NCBI GenBank assembly: GCA_021732995.1
Contig: JAKFWA010000025.1
Coordinates: 1 to 64,000 of the forward strand
Direction: 5' to 3'
DNA from: Planctomycetaceae bacterium
GTDB lineage: Bacteria > Planctomycetota > Planctomycetia > Planctomycetales > Planctomycetaceae
DNA: 64,000 nucleotides
The notes under the pieces were generated by a model, which searched no databases, was not told where the DNA came from, and was given only the letters and a program-made list of their open reading frames with translations. This document shows, piece after piece, positions 1 through 8,099 of the stretch (positions within the stretch are counted from its first letter, which is position 1; each line of letters begins with the position of its first letter). The translations under genes and the position numbers were made by a program.

Positions 1-2070
1 CAGGGTAACGGGGGAGGTCTTTTCGACCAGCAAAGCAACGCCCAGGCCGAGGCCAAACGAAAAGTTGCCGCCGGGGGTGGGGTTCTCGAAGACCTTGGTG
101 AATTCGTGACGTTCGTAGCTGGCTGGACCGATAGCGTTCGGCGCGGTGAACTTGGGGGTAAGCGTCAGGGTGCCGAGGTCCTTGCGTTCGAGCGGCGTTT
201 TGTTTGGCGTCGTGAATTGGAAGAACTGCAGTTTTACAGCGAAGTGCTTGCTGAAGACCGTTTCGAAGAACTCGGGCGAGGACGCTTCACCACGCAGGTT
301 CACGCTGAGCTGGAATGTTCCGGCAAACGGGTTGCGAACTTCCTGAGCCAGCATGGCTTGCGAACGGCTATCCAACGTCAGCGCGGTGGAGTTCGATCCC
401 ATGCCGAAGCCAATCACAGCATGTCGCGAACCGCTGCGGGAGCGGCCTTGATCGGCCACCAACTTCACGCCGAAGGAATCATCGCTGTCGCTCGGGAGCA
501 GTGGTGCAGCGCGACAACCTTTCGGGCGTGATTCGCCGATCAGCGGACGCAGAGGTACGGAAGACTCGAAGTCGGAATTGAGCAGCAGGCTGCTGTCCCA
601 CGGCGGAACGCGCGCGAGGTCGGCCGTTGATGCGGCGAGTTCTTTGCCCTGCAGCGCGGACTCGGTGCCCATCACTTTGTAGAGCGGCGTGCCCGGCGTC
701 AGCTTGTGCTCGCGGCCTTCGCGGTCGTGGAAGGTACTCTGCGGGTTAATGCCCAGCAGGTGGAACATCGTCGCGGTGAGGTCCCCGCCCGAGCAGCGGT
801 CCTTGGCGGGATAGGCACCGTTGGCGTCGCTGGCTCCATAGACCTGACCGGCGGCAATGCCTGCTCCAGCCAAAGCGAAGCTGAAGACCGGTCCCCAGTG
901 GTCACGGCCGCCATTGGCGTTGATCTTCGGCGTGCGGCCGAATTCACCGATCACGACGACCAGCGTTTCGTCCAGCAGGCCGCGTTCGTCGAGATCATTC
1001 ATGAAGGCGCTGAACCCGACATCGAACTGTGGGCAGAGCACGTCTTCCATGCGGTCGTGATTCTGGGCGTGCGTGTCCCACATGGGATTGTCGACGGCGT
1101 TGTCACCGGGCTCGCGCGGCCAGTTGACGTGCACCAGCCGGGCGTCCGCTTCAATCAGCCGCCGAGCCAACAACAAGCACTGTCCCCACGGCGTTTTGCC
1201 ATAGCGCTGTTTGAGGGCGTCTGATTCCTTGTCGATTGAAAAAGCGTCGCGGGCTTTGGTCGACGTCATCAATTCGAACGCCTGCGACTGGAACTTGTCG
1301 TAGTTGCGGACGAAGTCACCGCGTTCGAGCGTTCCGAAGTGGCCTTCCACTTGCTTGAGCAGCGATTCGCGACGTCGCAATCGCATCGGCGGCAGGTCGC
1401 TGAGTTGCAGGCCCTGAACCTGATACTCCTTCTGCCAGGGTTCGCCGACGAAGACGTCGGGATTCCACTGGCTGCCGAGAAACCCGGCTGATTGACCGGC
1501 GGGCGTGACGTTTTCGTTCAGACGCCACAGGTCGGGAATGGTGACCGTCGACAGCGGCGGCAACGTGTCGCTGGGCTTGAGCATCTTCACCAGTGATTCA
1601 AAGCACGGCCAATCGGTCGGCTGAATCGTGCGTGAGTTCGGGCCGAGGTACTTGTAACCCGTCAGCAACTGGTAGCCGCTGGAGTCGTGATTGTTGTCAT
1701 CTGTCGAGATCGACCGGACCACTGCCAGCTTGTGAGCCAGTTGAGCGGTCCGCGGCAGCAGTTCGCAGAATTGAGTACCCGGCACGGTGGTCTGAATCGG
1801 TTTGAACGGACCATGGATCTCTAGTGGCGCTTCGGGTTTAGGATCGAACGTCTCATACTGCGATGGGCCGCCAAGCAGGTACAGGAAGACCAGATTCTTG
1901 GCTTTACCGAAGGATTTATCGGTTGGCGGAACACCGGCTGGCAACGAGTCCCGAGCCTGCAGCAGTTGCGGCAACGACAGCCCGAGTGCACTTAGGCCGC
2001 CCACACGCATCAGTTCCCGTCGCGAGACGTTGTCGCAGAGTCGCGTGGATTCGCCGTGAATCGAAAACAT
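1..2070 (-). CDS. DUF1501 family exported protein (3' part cut by window edge)
   Basis: The reverse strand is open from the ATG at 2070 to base 1 (690 codons, no stop), so the C-terminus lies outside the window. The N-terminus has a twin-arginine-like leader (S16-R17-R18-E-L-M-R-V-G followed by a hydrophobic LSALGLSLPQLL), implying Tat export. The body has DUF1501 hallmarks also present in the complete homologue at 61319-62722: a YLLGGPSQYETFDPKP segment, then a GEFGRTPKINANGGRDHWG segment, which resembles the alkaline-phosphatase/sulfatase-fold metal region. After about residue 480 there is an extra C-terminal beta-rich part not found in the shorter homologue. DUF1501 proteins are typically encoded next to DUF1549/DUF1553 genes; that partner may lie just left of the window. 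Substrate unknown. It diverges from argB with a 220-bp gap. Confidence 0.9.
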   Translation of the reverse strand, partial: MFSIHGESTRLCDNVSRRELMRVGGLSALGLSLPQLLQARDSLPAGVPPTDKSFGKAKNLVFLYLLGGPSQYETFDPKPEAPLEIHGPFKPIQTTVPGTQFCELLPRTAQLAHKLAVVRSISTDDNNHDSSGYQLLTGYKYLGPNSRTIQPTDWPCFESLVKMLKPSDTLPPLSTVTIPDLWRLNENVTPAGQSAGFLGSQWNPDVFVGEPWQKEYQVQGLQLSDLPPMRLRRRESLLKQVEGHFGTLERGDFVRNYDKFQSQAFELMTSTKARDAFSIDKESDALKQRYGKTPWGQCLLLARRLIEADARLVHVNWPREPGDNAVDNPMWDTHAQNHDRMEDVLCPQFDVGFSAFMNDLDERGLLDETLVVVIGEFGRTPKINANGGRDHWGPVFSFALAGAGIAAGQVYGASDANGAYPAKDRCSGGDLTATMFHLLGINPQSTFHDREGREHKLTPGTPLYKVMGTESALQGKELAASTADLARVPPWDSSLLLNSDFESSVPLRPLIGESRPKGCRAAPLLPSDSDDSFGVKLVADQGRSRSGSRHAVIGFGMGSNSTALTLDSRSQAMLAQEVRNPFAGTFQLSVNLRGEASSPEFFETVFSKHFAVKLQFFQFTTPNKTPLERKDLGTLTLTPKFTAPNAIGPASYERHEFTKVFENPTPGGNFSFGLGLGVALLVEKTSPVTL

Positions 2071-2290
2071 GAGGTCGCTCCGGGCGGGGATGTCGAGCAG
2101 AGCCTTCAGTGTGAAGAGCCGCACTGCCTCAGATCAACAGTGATCTATGCAAACGCCTCGCCCCTGCGGTTTGGGCGCCGTTTCAGTTTGCCCGCCTTCC
2201 CTGATTTTCAGACAGAGCTTGATCAAATTGACTGTCTGCCGCCCCGGCCTAGAATCGCCTTTTTCCGACTTCGAAATGTGAGGTTCATTC

Positions 2291-3166
2291 GTGGACGAAG
2301 CGATTCGCAAAGCTGGCGTGCTCATCGAAGCGCTGGGCTGGATTCGAGAGTTTCGAGACCGCTACGTGGTCATCAAGCTCGGCGGCAGCACGCTCGAAAA
2401 CCCGGAATCGGTGAAGGCGTTCCTGACGGACGTGCTGTTCCTGGAAACGGTCGGCATGCGTCCGATCCTCATTCACGGCGGTGGCAAAGACATCAGCAAT
2501 GCCATGGAAACCGCTGGCATTCAGCCGCGCTGGGTGAATGGCCGCCGCTACACCGACGAGCAGACTCTGGACATCGCGGCCAAAGTCCTGTGCGGGCAGA
2601 TCTGCCAGTCGCTGGTGGATGAAATCAACCGGCAGGGCGGCCGAGCGATGGGGCTCAGCTACCTGACGGCGAACTGCATGATCGGCGAAAAGCTGACCCT
2701 GAAGGGCGAAAACAACGAAGACCTGGATCTCGGTTTCGTCGGGCATGTCACCGACATCGACGCGGGGCTGATCGAGCGTGTGACGTCGGCCGGCCTGATT
2801 CCGGTGATTCCGAGCATCGCCATGGATCGGACTGGCCATCGCTTGAACGTCAATGCGGACACGGCTGCGGCGGCAGTGGCCCGTCTGCTGCGCGTGGAAA
2901 AGCTGGTGTTTGTCAGCGACGTGCCGGGCATTTTCCTCGACAAGAACGACCCGAAGACACTGCTGTCGCACATTGACGTGAAGCGTTGTCGGGAACTGAT
3001 TGCCGACGGAACGATCGCGGCAGGAATGGTTCCGAAAGTGGAAGCCGCGCTGGAAGCGCTCGAAGCCGGAGTTGGCAAGATTCACATCGTGGACGGCCGG
3101 ATGCCGCACTCGGTGCTGTTGGAGATTTATTCCGATACCGGCGTCGGAACCGAAATCGTGGCGTGA
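2291..3166 (+). CDS. argB: Acetylglutamate kinase
   Basis: 291 residues, the usual ArgB length. It phosphorylates N-acetyl-L-glutamate with ATP, the second step of arginine synthesis, in the cytoplasm. Visible amino-acid-kinase motifs are VIKLGGSTL near residue 30, HGGGKDIS near 70, the substrate-binding [10 protein letters not shown] near 180 and VSDVPGIF near 210. The start is a GTG; the region before it is stop-rich and contains no better ATG in frame. It opens a collinear argB-argD-argF block with about 100 bp to argD. The genes for the first and third steps (argJ/argA, argC) are not in the window. Confidence 0.95.
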   Translation: MDEAIRKAGVLIEALGWIREFRDRYVVIKLGGSTLENPESVKAFLTDVLFLETVGMRPILIHGGGKDISNAMETAGIQPRWVNGRRYTDEQTLDIAAKVLCGQICQSLVDEINRQGGRAMGLSYLTANCMIGEKLTLKGENNEDLDLGFVGHVTDIDAGLIERVTSAGLIPVIPSIAMDRTGHRLNVNADTAAAAVARLLRVEKLVFVSDVPGIFLDKNDPKTLLSHIDVKRCRELIADGTIAAGMVPKVEAALEALEAGVGKIHIVDGRMPHSVLLEIYSDTGVGTEIVA

Positions 3167-3265
3167 TTGTCTGGAACGCTTTCCGTTCGTAGGGCGGGCG
3201 AGTTCCCGAATTCGCTCCTCGATTTATCGCGAACGTCGCACACATATTGATTTAAAGGGTATCCC

Positions 3266-4477
3266 GTGGATTCAGCAGCGACTCGATCGAGTCAGGATAC
3301 GATTCAGCAGTTTGAGAAGTACGTGATTCCCAATTATGGGCGTTACCCCATTTGCCTGGTGCGCGGCGCGGGGCAATACGTTTGGGACGCGGAAGGCAAA
3401 CGCTATCTCGACCTGTTTCCGGGGTGGGGCTGCAACATTCTGGGCCATTCACCAGCTCCCGTGGTGAAGGCCATCCAGAAGCAGGTTGAATCGCTCATCC
3501 ACATTCCGAACACGTGGTACACCGAAGCTCAAGGCGACTTCGCCGAGATGCTGTGTACTCGCAGCTTCGGCAAGGCGTTCTTCTGCAACAGCGGTGCGGA
3601 AGCCAATGAAGGCGCGATCAAGCTCGCTCGCCTGCATGGAATGCCGAAGGGCAAGTATAAGGTTATTACCTTTGAACGAGGCTTTCACGGACGCACGCTG
3701 GCCACGGTGACTGCGACGGCTCAGCCGAAGTATCACGACGGACTTGGCCCGATGATGCCGGGGTTCAAGTATTCGCCATACGGCAATTTGAAAGCGGTCG
3801 CGGACCTGATTGATCCTGAAACCGCCGCGATCATGATCGAACCAATTCAGGGCGAAGGCGGTATCAACATTCCGCCGGAAGGCTTCCTGCAGGGCTTACG
3901 AAAACTGTGTGATGAACATGGCCTATTGTTGATTTTCGACGAAGTGCAGACCTGCATGGGTCGCACGGGGACGTGGTTCGGGTATCAACAATTCAATGTG
4001 CAACCAGATGTTCTCACGATGGCGAAGGGCGTGGCAGCAGGCGTTGCTGCCGGCGTACTGATCTGCAAGACCGAGATCGCTCCGAGCCTGCGTCCGGGTA
4101 TGCACGCGAGCACTTTCGGTGGTAACCCCCTGGCGATGGCCGCGGGCATCGCGACGATGAAGATGATCGAAGACGAAGGGTTGCTGGCGAACGTGACGAA
4201 GATGTCGGCTCGATTCCGACAGCACTTTGAGGCTCTCAAGCAGGAACTTTCGATCATCAAGGAAGTGCGCACGAAAGGCATGATGATCGGCGTAGACCTG
4301 ACAATCCCGTCTAAACCGGCTGTCGGGAAGTGCATGGAACGTGGAGTTCTGGTGAACTCGACACAGGATTCTGTTCTGCGGCTATTGCCCGGCCTTAACA
4401 TCACCGAGGCTGAAGTGGACGAAGGCTGTGCGGTGATTGCCGATGTCCTGCGCGAGATGGCAGCGGAAGCTGATTAG
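3266..4477 (+). CDS. argD: Acetylornithine aminotransferase
   Basis: 403 residues, a class-III PLP-dependent aminotransferase that converts N-acetylglutamate semialdehyde to N-acetylornithine. Visible features are the substrate-loop [15 protein letters not shown] near residue 50, the PLP-phosphate contact [17 protein letters not shown] near 110, the FHGRT segment, [13 protein letters not shown] near 225 and the predicted Schiff-base lysine K254 in TMAKGVAAG. The GTG start gives the family's normal N-terminus. Position between argB and argF supports ArgD over other class-III aminotransferases (GabT, AstC). A strong hairpin separates it from argF. Confidence 0.93.
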   Translation: MDSAATRSSQDTIQQFEKYVIPNYGRYPICLVRGAGQYVWDAEGKRYLDLFPGWGCNILGHSPAPVVKAIQKQVESLIHIPNTWYTEAQGDFAEMLCTRSFGKAFFCNSGAEANEGAIKLARLHGMPKGKYKVITFERGFHGRTLATVTATAQPKYHDGLGPMMPGFKYSPYGNLKAVADLIDPETAAIMIEPIQGEGGINIPPEGFLQGLRKLCDEHGLLLIFDEVQTCMGRTGTWFGYQQFNVQPDVLTMAKGVAAGVAAGVLICKTEIAPSLRPGMHASTFGGNPLAMAAGIATMKMIEDEGLLANVTKMSARFRQHFEALKQELSIIKEVRTKGMMIGVDLTIPSKPAVGKCMERGVLVNSTQDSVLRLLPGLNITEAEVDEGCAVIADVLREMAAEAD

Positions 4478-4659
4478 CAATCGCAGGCAGACTTCGGAAG
4501 TCTCTGAATTCGCTAACCGGAAAGGACGGACGAGGGCGTCCATCCTACTTTCAATTCTCGTTGACGTTTAGGTGTCTGACGCGATGACTTGCTCGTAAGG
4601 TCTGTCGAACATCCAACAACCCGAGGCTGAGCCTCAACAAACCAAAATAAAAAACCGTG

Positions 4660-4694
4660 CAGGAGAGCCCGGCTGAGTCAGCCGGGTTCTCCTG
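4660..4694 (+). terminator. Hairpin with T-run between argD and argF
   Basis: An almost perfect inverted repeat: the 7-base arm CAGGAGA pairs with TCTCCTG, and inside it CCCGGCTGA pairs with TCAGCCGGG with one G-T wobble between the two blocks. The loop is minimal and TTTT follows directly at 4695-4698. This looks like an intrinsic terminator or attenuator. It ends 21 bases before the argF ATG, and the argF ribosome site (GAGGGGAG, 4701-4708) lies just after it, so it could also limit argF translation or act as a processing site. Confidence 0.7.
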
Positions 4695-4715
4695 TTTTGT
4701 GAGGGGAGTTTTCCC

Positions 4716-5636
4716 ATGCGGCACCTGACGACCGTATTCGACGTGTCGAGTGAAGAGGTCCTGACGATCTTCAAAATTGTCGGCGAGCTGAAGACGCGGC
4801 TCCGCGCTGGCGAACGTCCGGAATTGCTCAAGCAGCGGGTCCTCACGCAGATCTTTGATAAGCCGTCGTTGCGCACTCGGCTGAGCTTTGAAACCGCGAT
4901 GATTCATCTGGGCGGTCAGGCGTCTTTTTTCTCGATGAAGGATGCGGGCTTGTACGGTCGCGAGTCTCTGCCGGACGTCGCCCGCGTCGCCAGCAGCTTT
5001 TCCGACGCGATTGTCTTGCGCACGTTCTCACATTCGACGGTCGATGAATTCGTCCAGTGGTCCCGTTGCCCGATCATCAACGGCCTCTCGGACGATTTTC
5101 ATCCCTGCCAGGCGCTGACCGATCTCTTCACCGTGCAGGAAGTCTTTGGAGAACTTAAAGGCCAGCACATCGTCTTTGTCGGCGACGGCAACAACGTCGC
5201 GACGTCGCTGCTGCACCTCTGCGCGAAGCTCGATATCCGGCTGACGCTGGCGTGCCCGGTCGGATATGAGATTCCGGACAATCAAGTTACCGCCGTCCGC
5301 AAGCGGCATCCGCAGGTGAAGTTCGAGCAGACTCAGGAAGTGCGTGACGCCGTCAAGCAGGCGGACGTGGTCTACACCGACGTCTGGATCAGCATGGGCC
5401 AGGAAGCCGAAGCAGAAACTCGCAAACGCCACTTCACTGGCTTCCAGGTGAACTCCGAACTGCTGGCCCTCGCCCCATCACACGCCCGCTTCATGCACGA
5501 CCTCCCCGCCAAACGCGGCATGGAAGTCACCGACGACGTGATGGACGGCAAACAAAGCGTCGTCTTCCAACAAGCCGAAAACCGCATGCACGTCGCCAAA
5601 GGTATTTTGGTCTGGCTGCTGGACGCGATGAAGTAG
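4716..5636 (+). CDS. argF: Ornithine carbamoyltransferase
   Basis: 306 residues, normal OTCase length. It transfers the carbamoyl group from carbamoyl phosphate to ornithine to give citrulline. The carbamoyl-phosphate loop is seen as KPSLRTRLSFE near residue 50, HPCQALTDL near 130, DGNN near 150, and the OTCase-type SMGQE loop near 228. The canonical ornithine-binding HCLP motif reads H261-D262-L-P, with Asp replacing the usual catalytic Cys; the codon is GAC in an otherwise intact frame. The start has a good upstream GAGGGGAG. The surrounding arginine genes and the SMG loop favour OTCase over aspartate or putrescine carbamoyltransferase. Confidence 0.92.
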   Translation: MRHLTTVFDVSSEEVLTIFKIVGELKTRLRAGERPELLKQRVLTQIFDKPSLRTRLSFETAMIHLGGQASFFSMKDAGLYGRESLPDVARVASSFSDAIVLRTFSHSTVDEFVQWSRCPIINGLSDDFHPCQALTDLFTVQEVFGELKGQHIVFVGDGNNVATSLLHLCAKLDIRLTLACPVGYEIPDNQVTAVRKRHPQVKFEQTQEVRDAVKQADVVYTDVWISMGQEAEAETRKRHFTGFQVNSELLALAPSHARFMHDLPAKRGMEVTDDVMDGKQSVVFQQAENRMHVAKGILVWLLDAMK

Positions 5637-5649
5637 CCAGGTTCGCGCC

Positions 5650-5714
5650 GTGGCGGATGTGTCTCGCACCGGTGCGTTGGGCGTATGACTGCGGACGCGA
5701 GACGCGTCCGCCAC
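5650..5714. repeat. Palindromic repeat with GTGGCGGA...TCCGCCAC ends
   Basis: The segment begins GTGGCGGA and ends TCCGCCAC, with an internal near-palindrome GCGGACGCGAGACGCGTCCGC. The ACGCGTCCGCCAC end recurs in the gap at 7937-7962. It lies between the stop of argF and the shared terminator, a usual place for REP-like elements. Confidence 0.5.
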
Positions 5715-5730
5715 GATGGGCTCAAATGAA

Positions 5731-5765
5731 ACAACCCGTTGATCTCAGCGAGATCAACGGGTTGT
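5731..5765. terminator. Bidirectional terminator between argF and clpX
   Basis: A perfect 16-bp inverted repeat (5731-5746 with 5750-5765) with a 3-base loop. It sits in the convergent gap between argF (+) and clpX (-). A-rich bases on the left and ATCATCAAATT on the right give only weak U-tracts, but the stem length makes it a likely stop for both transcripts. Confidence 0.75.
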
Positions 5766-5789
5766 GAATCATCAAATTGTAGAACTTGC

Positions 5790-7064
5790 TTAGGCCGCGG
5801 CGGCGTCGGGCATGCAGGGCTTTTCGCGGCGGATCATTTCGGGGGTGATCACGTACTTCTTACCCTGAGCTTGATCTGGCAGTTCGAAGAGGAGGTCGAA
5901 GATTGAATCTTCAACAACACCTCGCAGGCCGCGAGCTCCGGTTTCTTTTTGAATCGCGATCTTGGCGATTTCAAACAGGGCGTCGTCGGTGAACTCGATG
6001 TCGGCACCTTCCATCTCGAAGAACTTTTTGTACTGACGAATGAGGGCGTTCTTAGGCTCCTTGAGGATGCGAACGAGGTCTTCTTCGCGGAGATGTCCGA
6101 GTGTCGTAAGGACCGGCAGACGACCGACGAACTCGGGGATCATGCCGTACTCAATGAGGTCCTCGACGTAGACTTCCTGCAGGACGTTTTCGTGCTTCTC
6201 AACTTCCAGACCGCTGTCGACTCCGAAGCCGATCATCTTGCGACCGAGACGCTTTGAGATGATCTTATCCAGACCCACGAACGTGCCGCCGCAGATGAAG
6301 AGAATGTTGGTCGTGTCGAGTTGAATGTAGTGTTGTTCAGGGTGCTTGCGACCGCCCTGTGGTGGGACGTTCGAAACCGTGCCTTCAATCATCTTCAGCA
6401 GGGCTTGCTGAACGCCTTCACCCGACACGTCCCGAGTGATCGAAACGTTGCTGCTGGTTTTGCCGATCTTGTCGATTTCGTCGATGAAGACGATGCCGCG
6501 TTGAGCGGACTCAACGTCAAAGTCAGCGGCGTGGAGCAGCTTGAGCAGCAGGTTTTCGACGTCTTCGCCGACGTAGCCGGCTTCCGTCAGAGTGGTCGCG
6601 TCACCGATGGCGAACGGCACCTGCAGGAACTTGGCCAGCGTGCGAGCCATCAGCGTCTTGCCGCAGCCGGTGGGGCCGATCATGAGGATGTTGGACTTCT
6701 CAATCTCAACATCGCGATCGCCGCCTTCGGCCGCGAGCATCAACCGCTTGTAGTGGTTGTGCACAGCGACGGCCAAAGTTCGCTTCGTGTTGGCCTGGCC
6801 AATGATGTATTGGTCAAGATGCGCGACGATTTCGCGCGGCGTGGGAACTCGGTTGAAGAGCTTTTTCGGCTCGCCACGGCGGCGGCGTTCCTGCTCCAGA
6901 ATCGACTGGCACAGTTCGATGCAGTCGCCGCAGACGTACACGTCATCGGGGCCCTCGACGAGCGGTCCGACTTCGCGGTAGCTCTTGCGACAGAATGAGC
7001 AGTTAGCGTTTTTCTTGCCGTTGTGGGTCCGTTTATCGGATCCGAAGTCTTTCCCGGTGGCCAT
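5790..7064 (-). CDS. clpX: ClpX, ATP-dependent unfoldase of the Clp protease
   Basis: 424 residues, full length. ClpX recognises tagged proteins, unfolds them and threads them into ClpP. The N-terminal C4 zinc finger is intact (C22, C25, C45, C48). The AAA+ core shows Walker A GPTGCGKT, pore loop GYVG, Walker B IVFIDEID, the RKH loop (GGRKHPEQ), the ClpP-docking IGF loop (MIGFGV) and sensor-2 GARGLR. clpP and tig, its common partners, are not adjacent here. The start at 7064 gives the standard zinc-finger N-terminus; ACTGAATGG around the ATG lacks a strong Shine-Dalgarno. It ends at the shared hairpin with argF. Confidence 0.97.
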   Translation of the reverse strand: MATGKDFGSDKRTHNGKKNANCSFCRKSYREVGPLVEGPDDVYVCGDCIELCQSILEQERRRRGEPKKLFNRVPTPREIVAHLDQYIIGQANTKRTLAVAVHNHYKRLMLAAEGGDRDVEIEKSNILMIGPTGCGKTLMARTLAKFLQVPFAIGDATTLTEAGYVGEDVENLLLKLLHAADFDVESAQRGIVFIDEIDKIGKTSSNVSITRDVSGEGVQQALLKMIEGTVSNVPPQGGRKHPEQHYIQLDTTNILFICGGTFVGLDKIISKRLGRKMIGFGVDSGLEVEKHENVLQEVYVEDLIEYGMIPEFVGRLPVLTTLGHLREEDLVRILKEPKNALIRQYKKFFEMEGADIEFTDDALFEIAKIAIQKETGARGLRGVVEDSIFDLLFELPDQAQGKKYVITPEMIRREKPCMPDAAAA

Positions 7065-7250
7065 TCAGTTTCCTTCAACGCTGTCTATCTGAGGGTTCCT
7101 GGGCGAAAAAGCCCACGACGCCGATGAACGTCGAAGGGGTGCTCCTTCGACCGAAATCCCCGTACCAACTGAGTCTTGTCTGAACTGCGCGTCAGGAACT
7201 TTTCAGCAGGTCGTCATGGCCGCGAAGAAAATTTCCTGGAGTGCGGTGAA

Positions 7251-7607
7251 CTAGGAAGGCTCCCGTGTGGATTCGTCGTCTGGCGTCCGTGCTTGATCTC
7301 CGGTCTCCCTACCGACAGCCGAAGAATCCGCAGGCTGGCGACTGGTGAGGCGACCCTTGATGGATCGGTATTCGTCTTCCGAGAGGCCACCCTGACGGTG
7401 CAGTTCCCGGAATTGAAGCATCAATTGAGCGCTGTCGGCGGCATCCTCGGAATCACCGCGATACCAGGAACGCAACTTAAACGCGATAACAATCAGCAAA
7501 CACACTGCAATGAGAGTGACGCCCAGGACCGTCGCCGTCTGCCAAATCTGCTGTTGAGTCTGAAGATGTTTCAAGACCGATTTCACCCGCAACGACTTGA
7601 GCTGCAC
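7251..7607 (-). CDS. Small membrane protein with SHOCT-like C-terminal motif
   Basis: 118 residues. One hydrophobic segment (about residues 24-43, TATVLGVTLIAVCLLIVIAF) is followed by a charged tail. The segment QFRELHRQGGLSEDEYRSIKGRL (about 65-87) matches the short SHOCT pattern (leucine-rich helix, then G-x-L-[ST]-x-x-E-[FY]), found at the ends of many bacterial membrane proteins and thought to mediate oligomerisation. It lies upstream of clpX on the same strand, with a 186-bp gap. Function unknown. Confidence 0.75.
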   Translation of the reverse strand: MQLKSLRVKSVLKHLQTQQQIWQTATVLGVTLIAVCLLIVIAFKLRSWYRGDSEDAADSAQLMLQFRELHRQGGLSEDEYRSIKGRLTSRQPADSSAVGRETGDQARTPDDESTREPS

Positions 7608-8099
7608 TGCGGCACTCCGCCTGCCAATTGGCGAACAGAGTACGTCGGAAACGAGTTTTCCGCCGGAAAGGATTCTAGTCGGCGAACAGCCGTGCGGAAG
7701 TGGCGTCTTGGAAGTTCTGAGATCTGCCCGGATTTCGATCCAGGGGAGCGGGTAGGGGTTAGCCGGAAGACCTCTTGGAGCGACCGTTAGCTATGAGACT
7801 AAACAAGACGAGATCGCTCCCCTCGCCCCGCGTGCGGGGAGAGGGGCCGGGGGTGAGGGGCGACGTTAACCACGGTGTCTTTTTCTCTTTGATTGCCGGC
7901 GGTCCGCGATGATGCCCGCCGCCGTTGATCAATAGCGGCCGGACTCGGAACGCGTCCGCCACGGGCGGTGGCAATTTCCCGACCAGACCACCGGCGAATA
8001 GAAGTTGCGATGGCTCCCCGCCTATCATGTGGGGATGATTTCTCAGGCGGTCGTACGCCAGCGATCTGCTGTTCTTGTGACCTTCAAGCAAGCGGTCTC
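7608..8099. other. Intergenic region with two GC-rich repeats
   Basis: About 490 bases without a convincing gene, between a leftward membrane-protein gene and the rightward cytochrome-type gene. It contains the GC-rich palindromic repeat at 7814-7864 and a fragment at 7937-7962 (ending ACGCGTCCGCCAC) related to the one after argF. The open frame running upstream of 8100 shows no family sequence and no signal peptide, so it is not treated as coding. Confidence 0.6.
7814..7864. repeat. GC-rich dispersed repeat, copy 1
   Basis: Pattern GCTCCCCTCGCCCC, a small GC hairpin, then GGGGAGAGGGGC-N-GGGGG. A clearly related copy lies in reverse orientation at 20013-20055. Both are intergenic. This looks like a dispersed REP/MITE-type element. 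Confidence 0.6.

Noticed and set aside
2285-3109. 274-codon open frame on - opposite argB
   Set aside because: Shadow of argB; no recognisable protein text.
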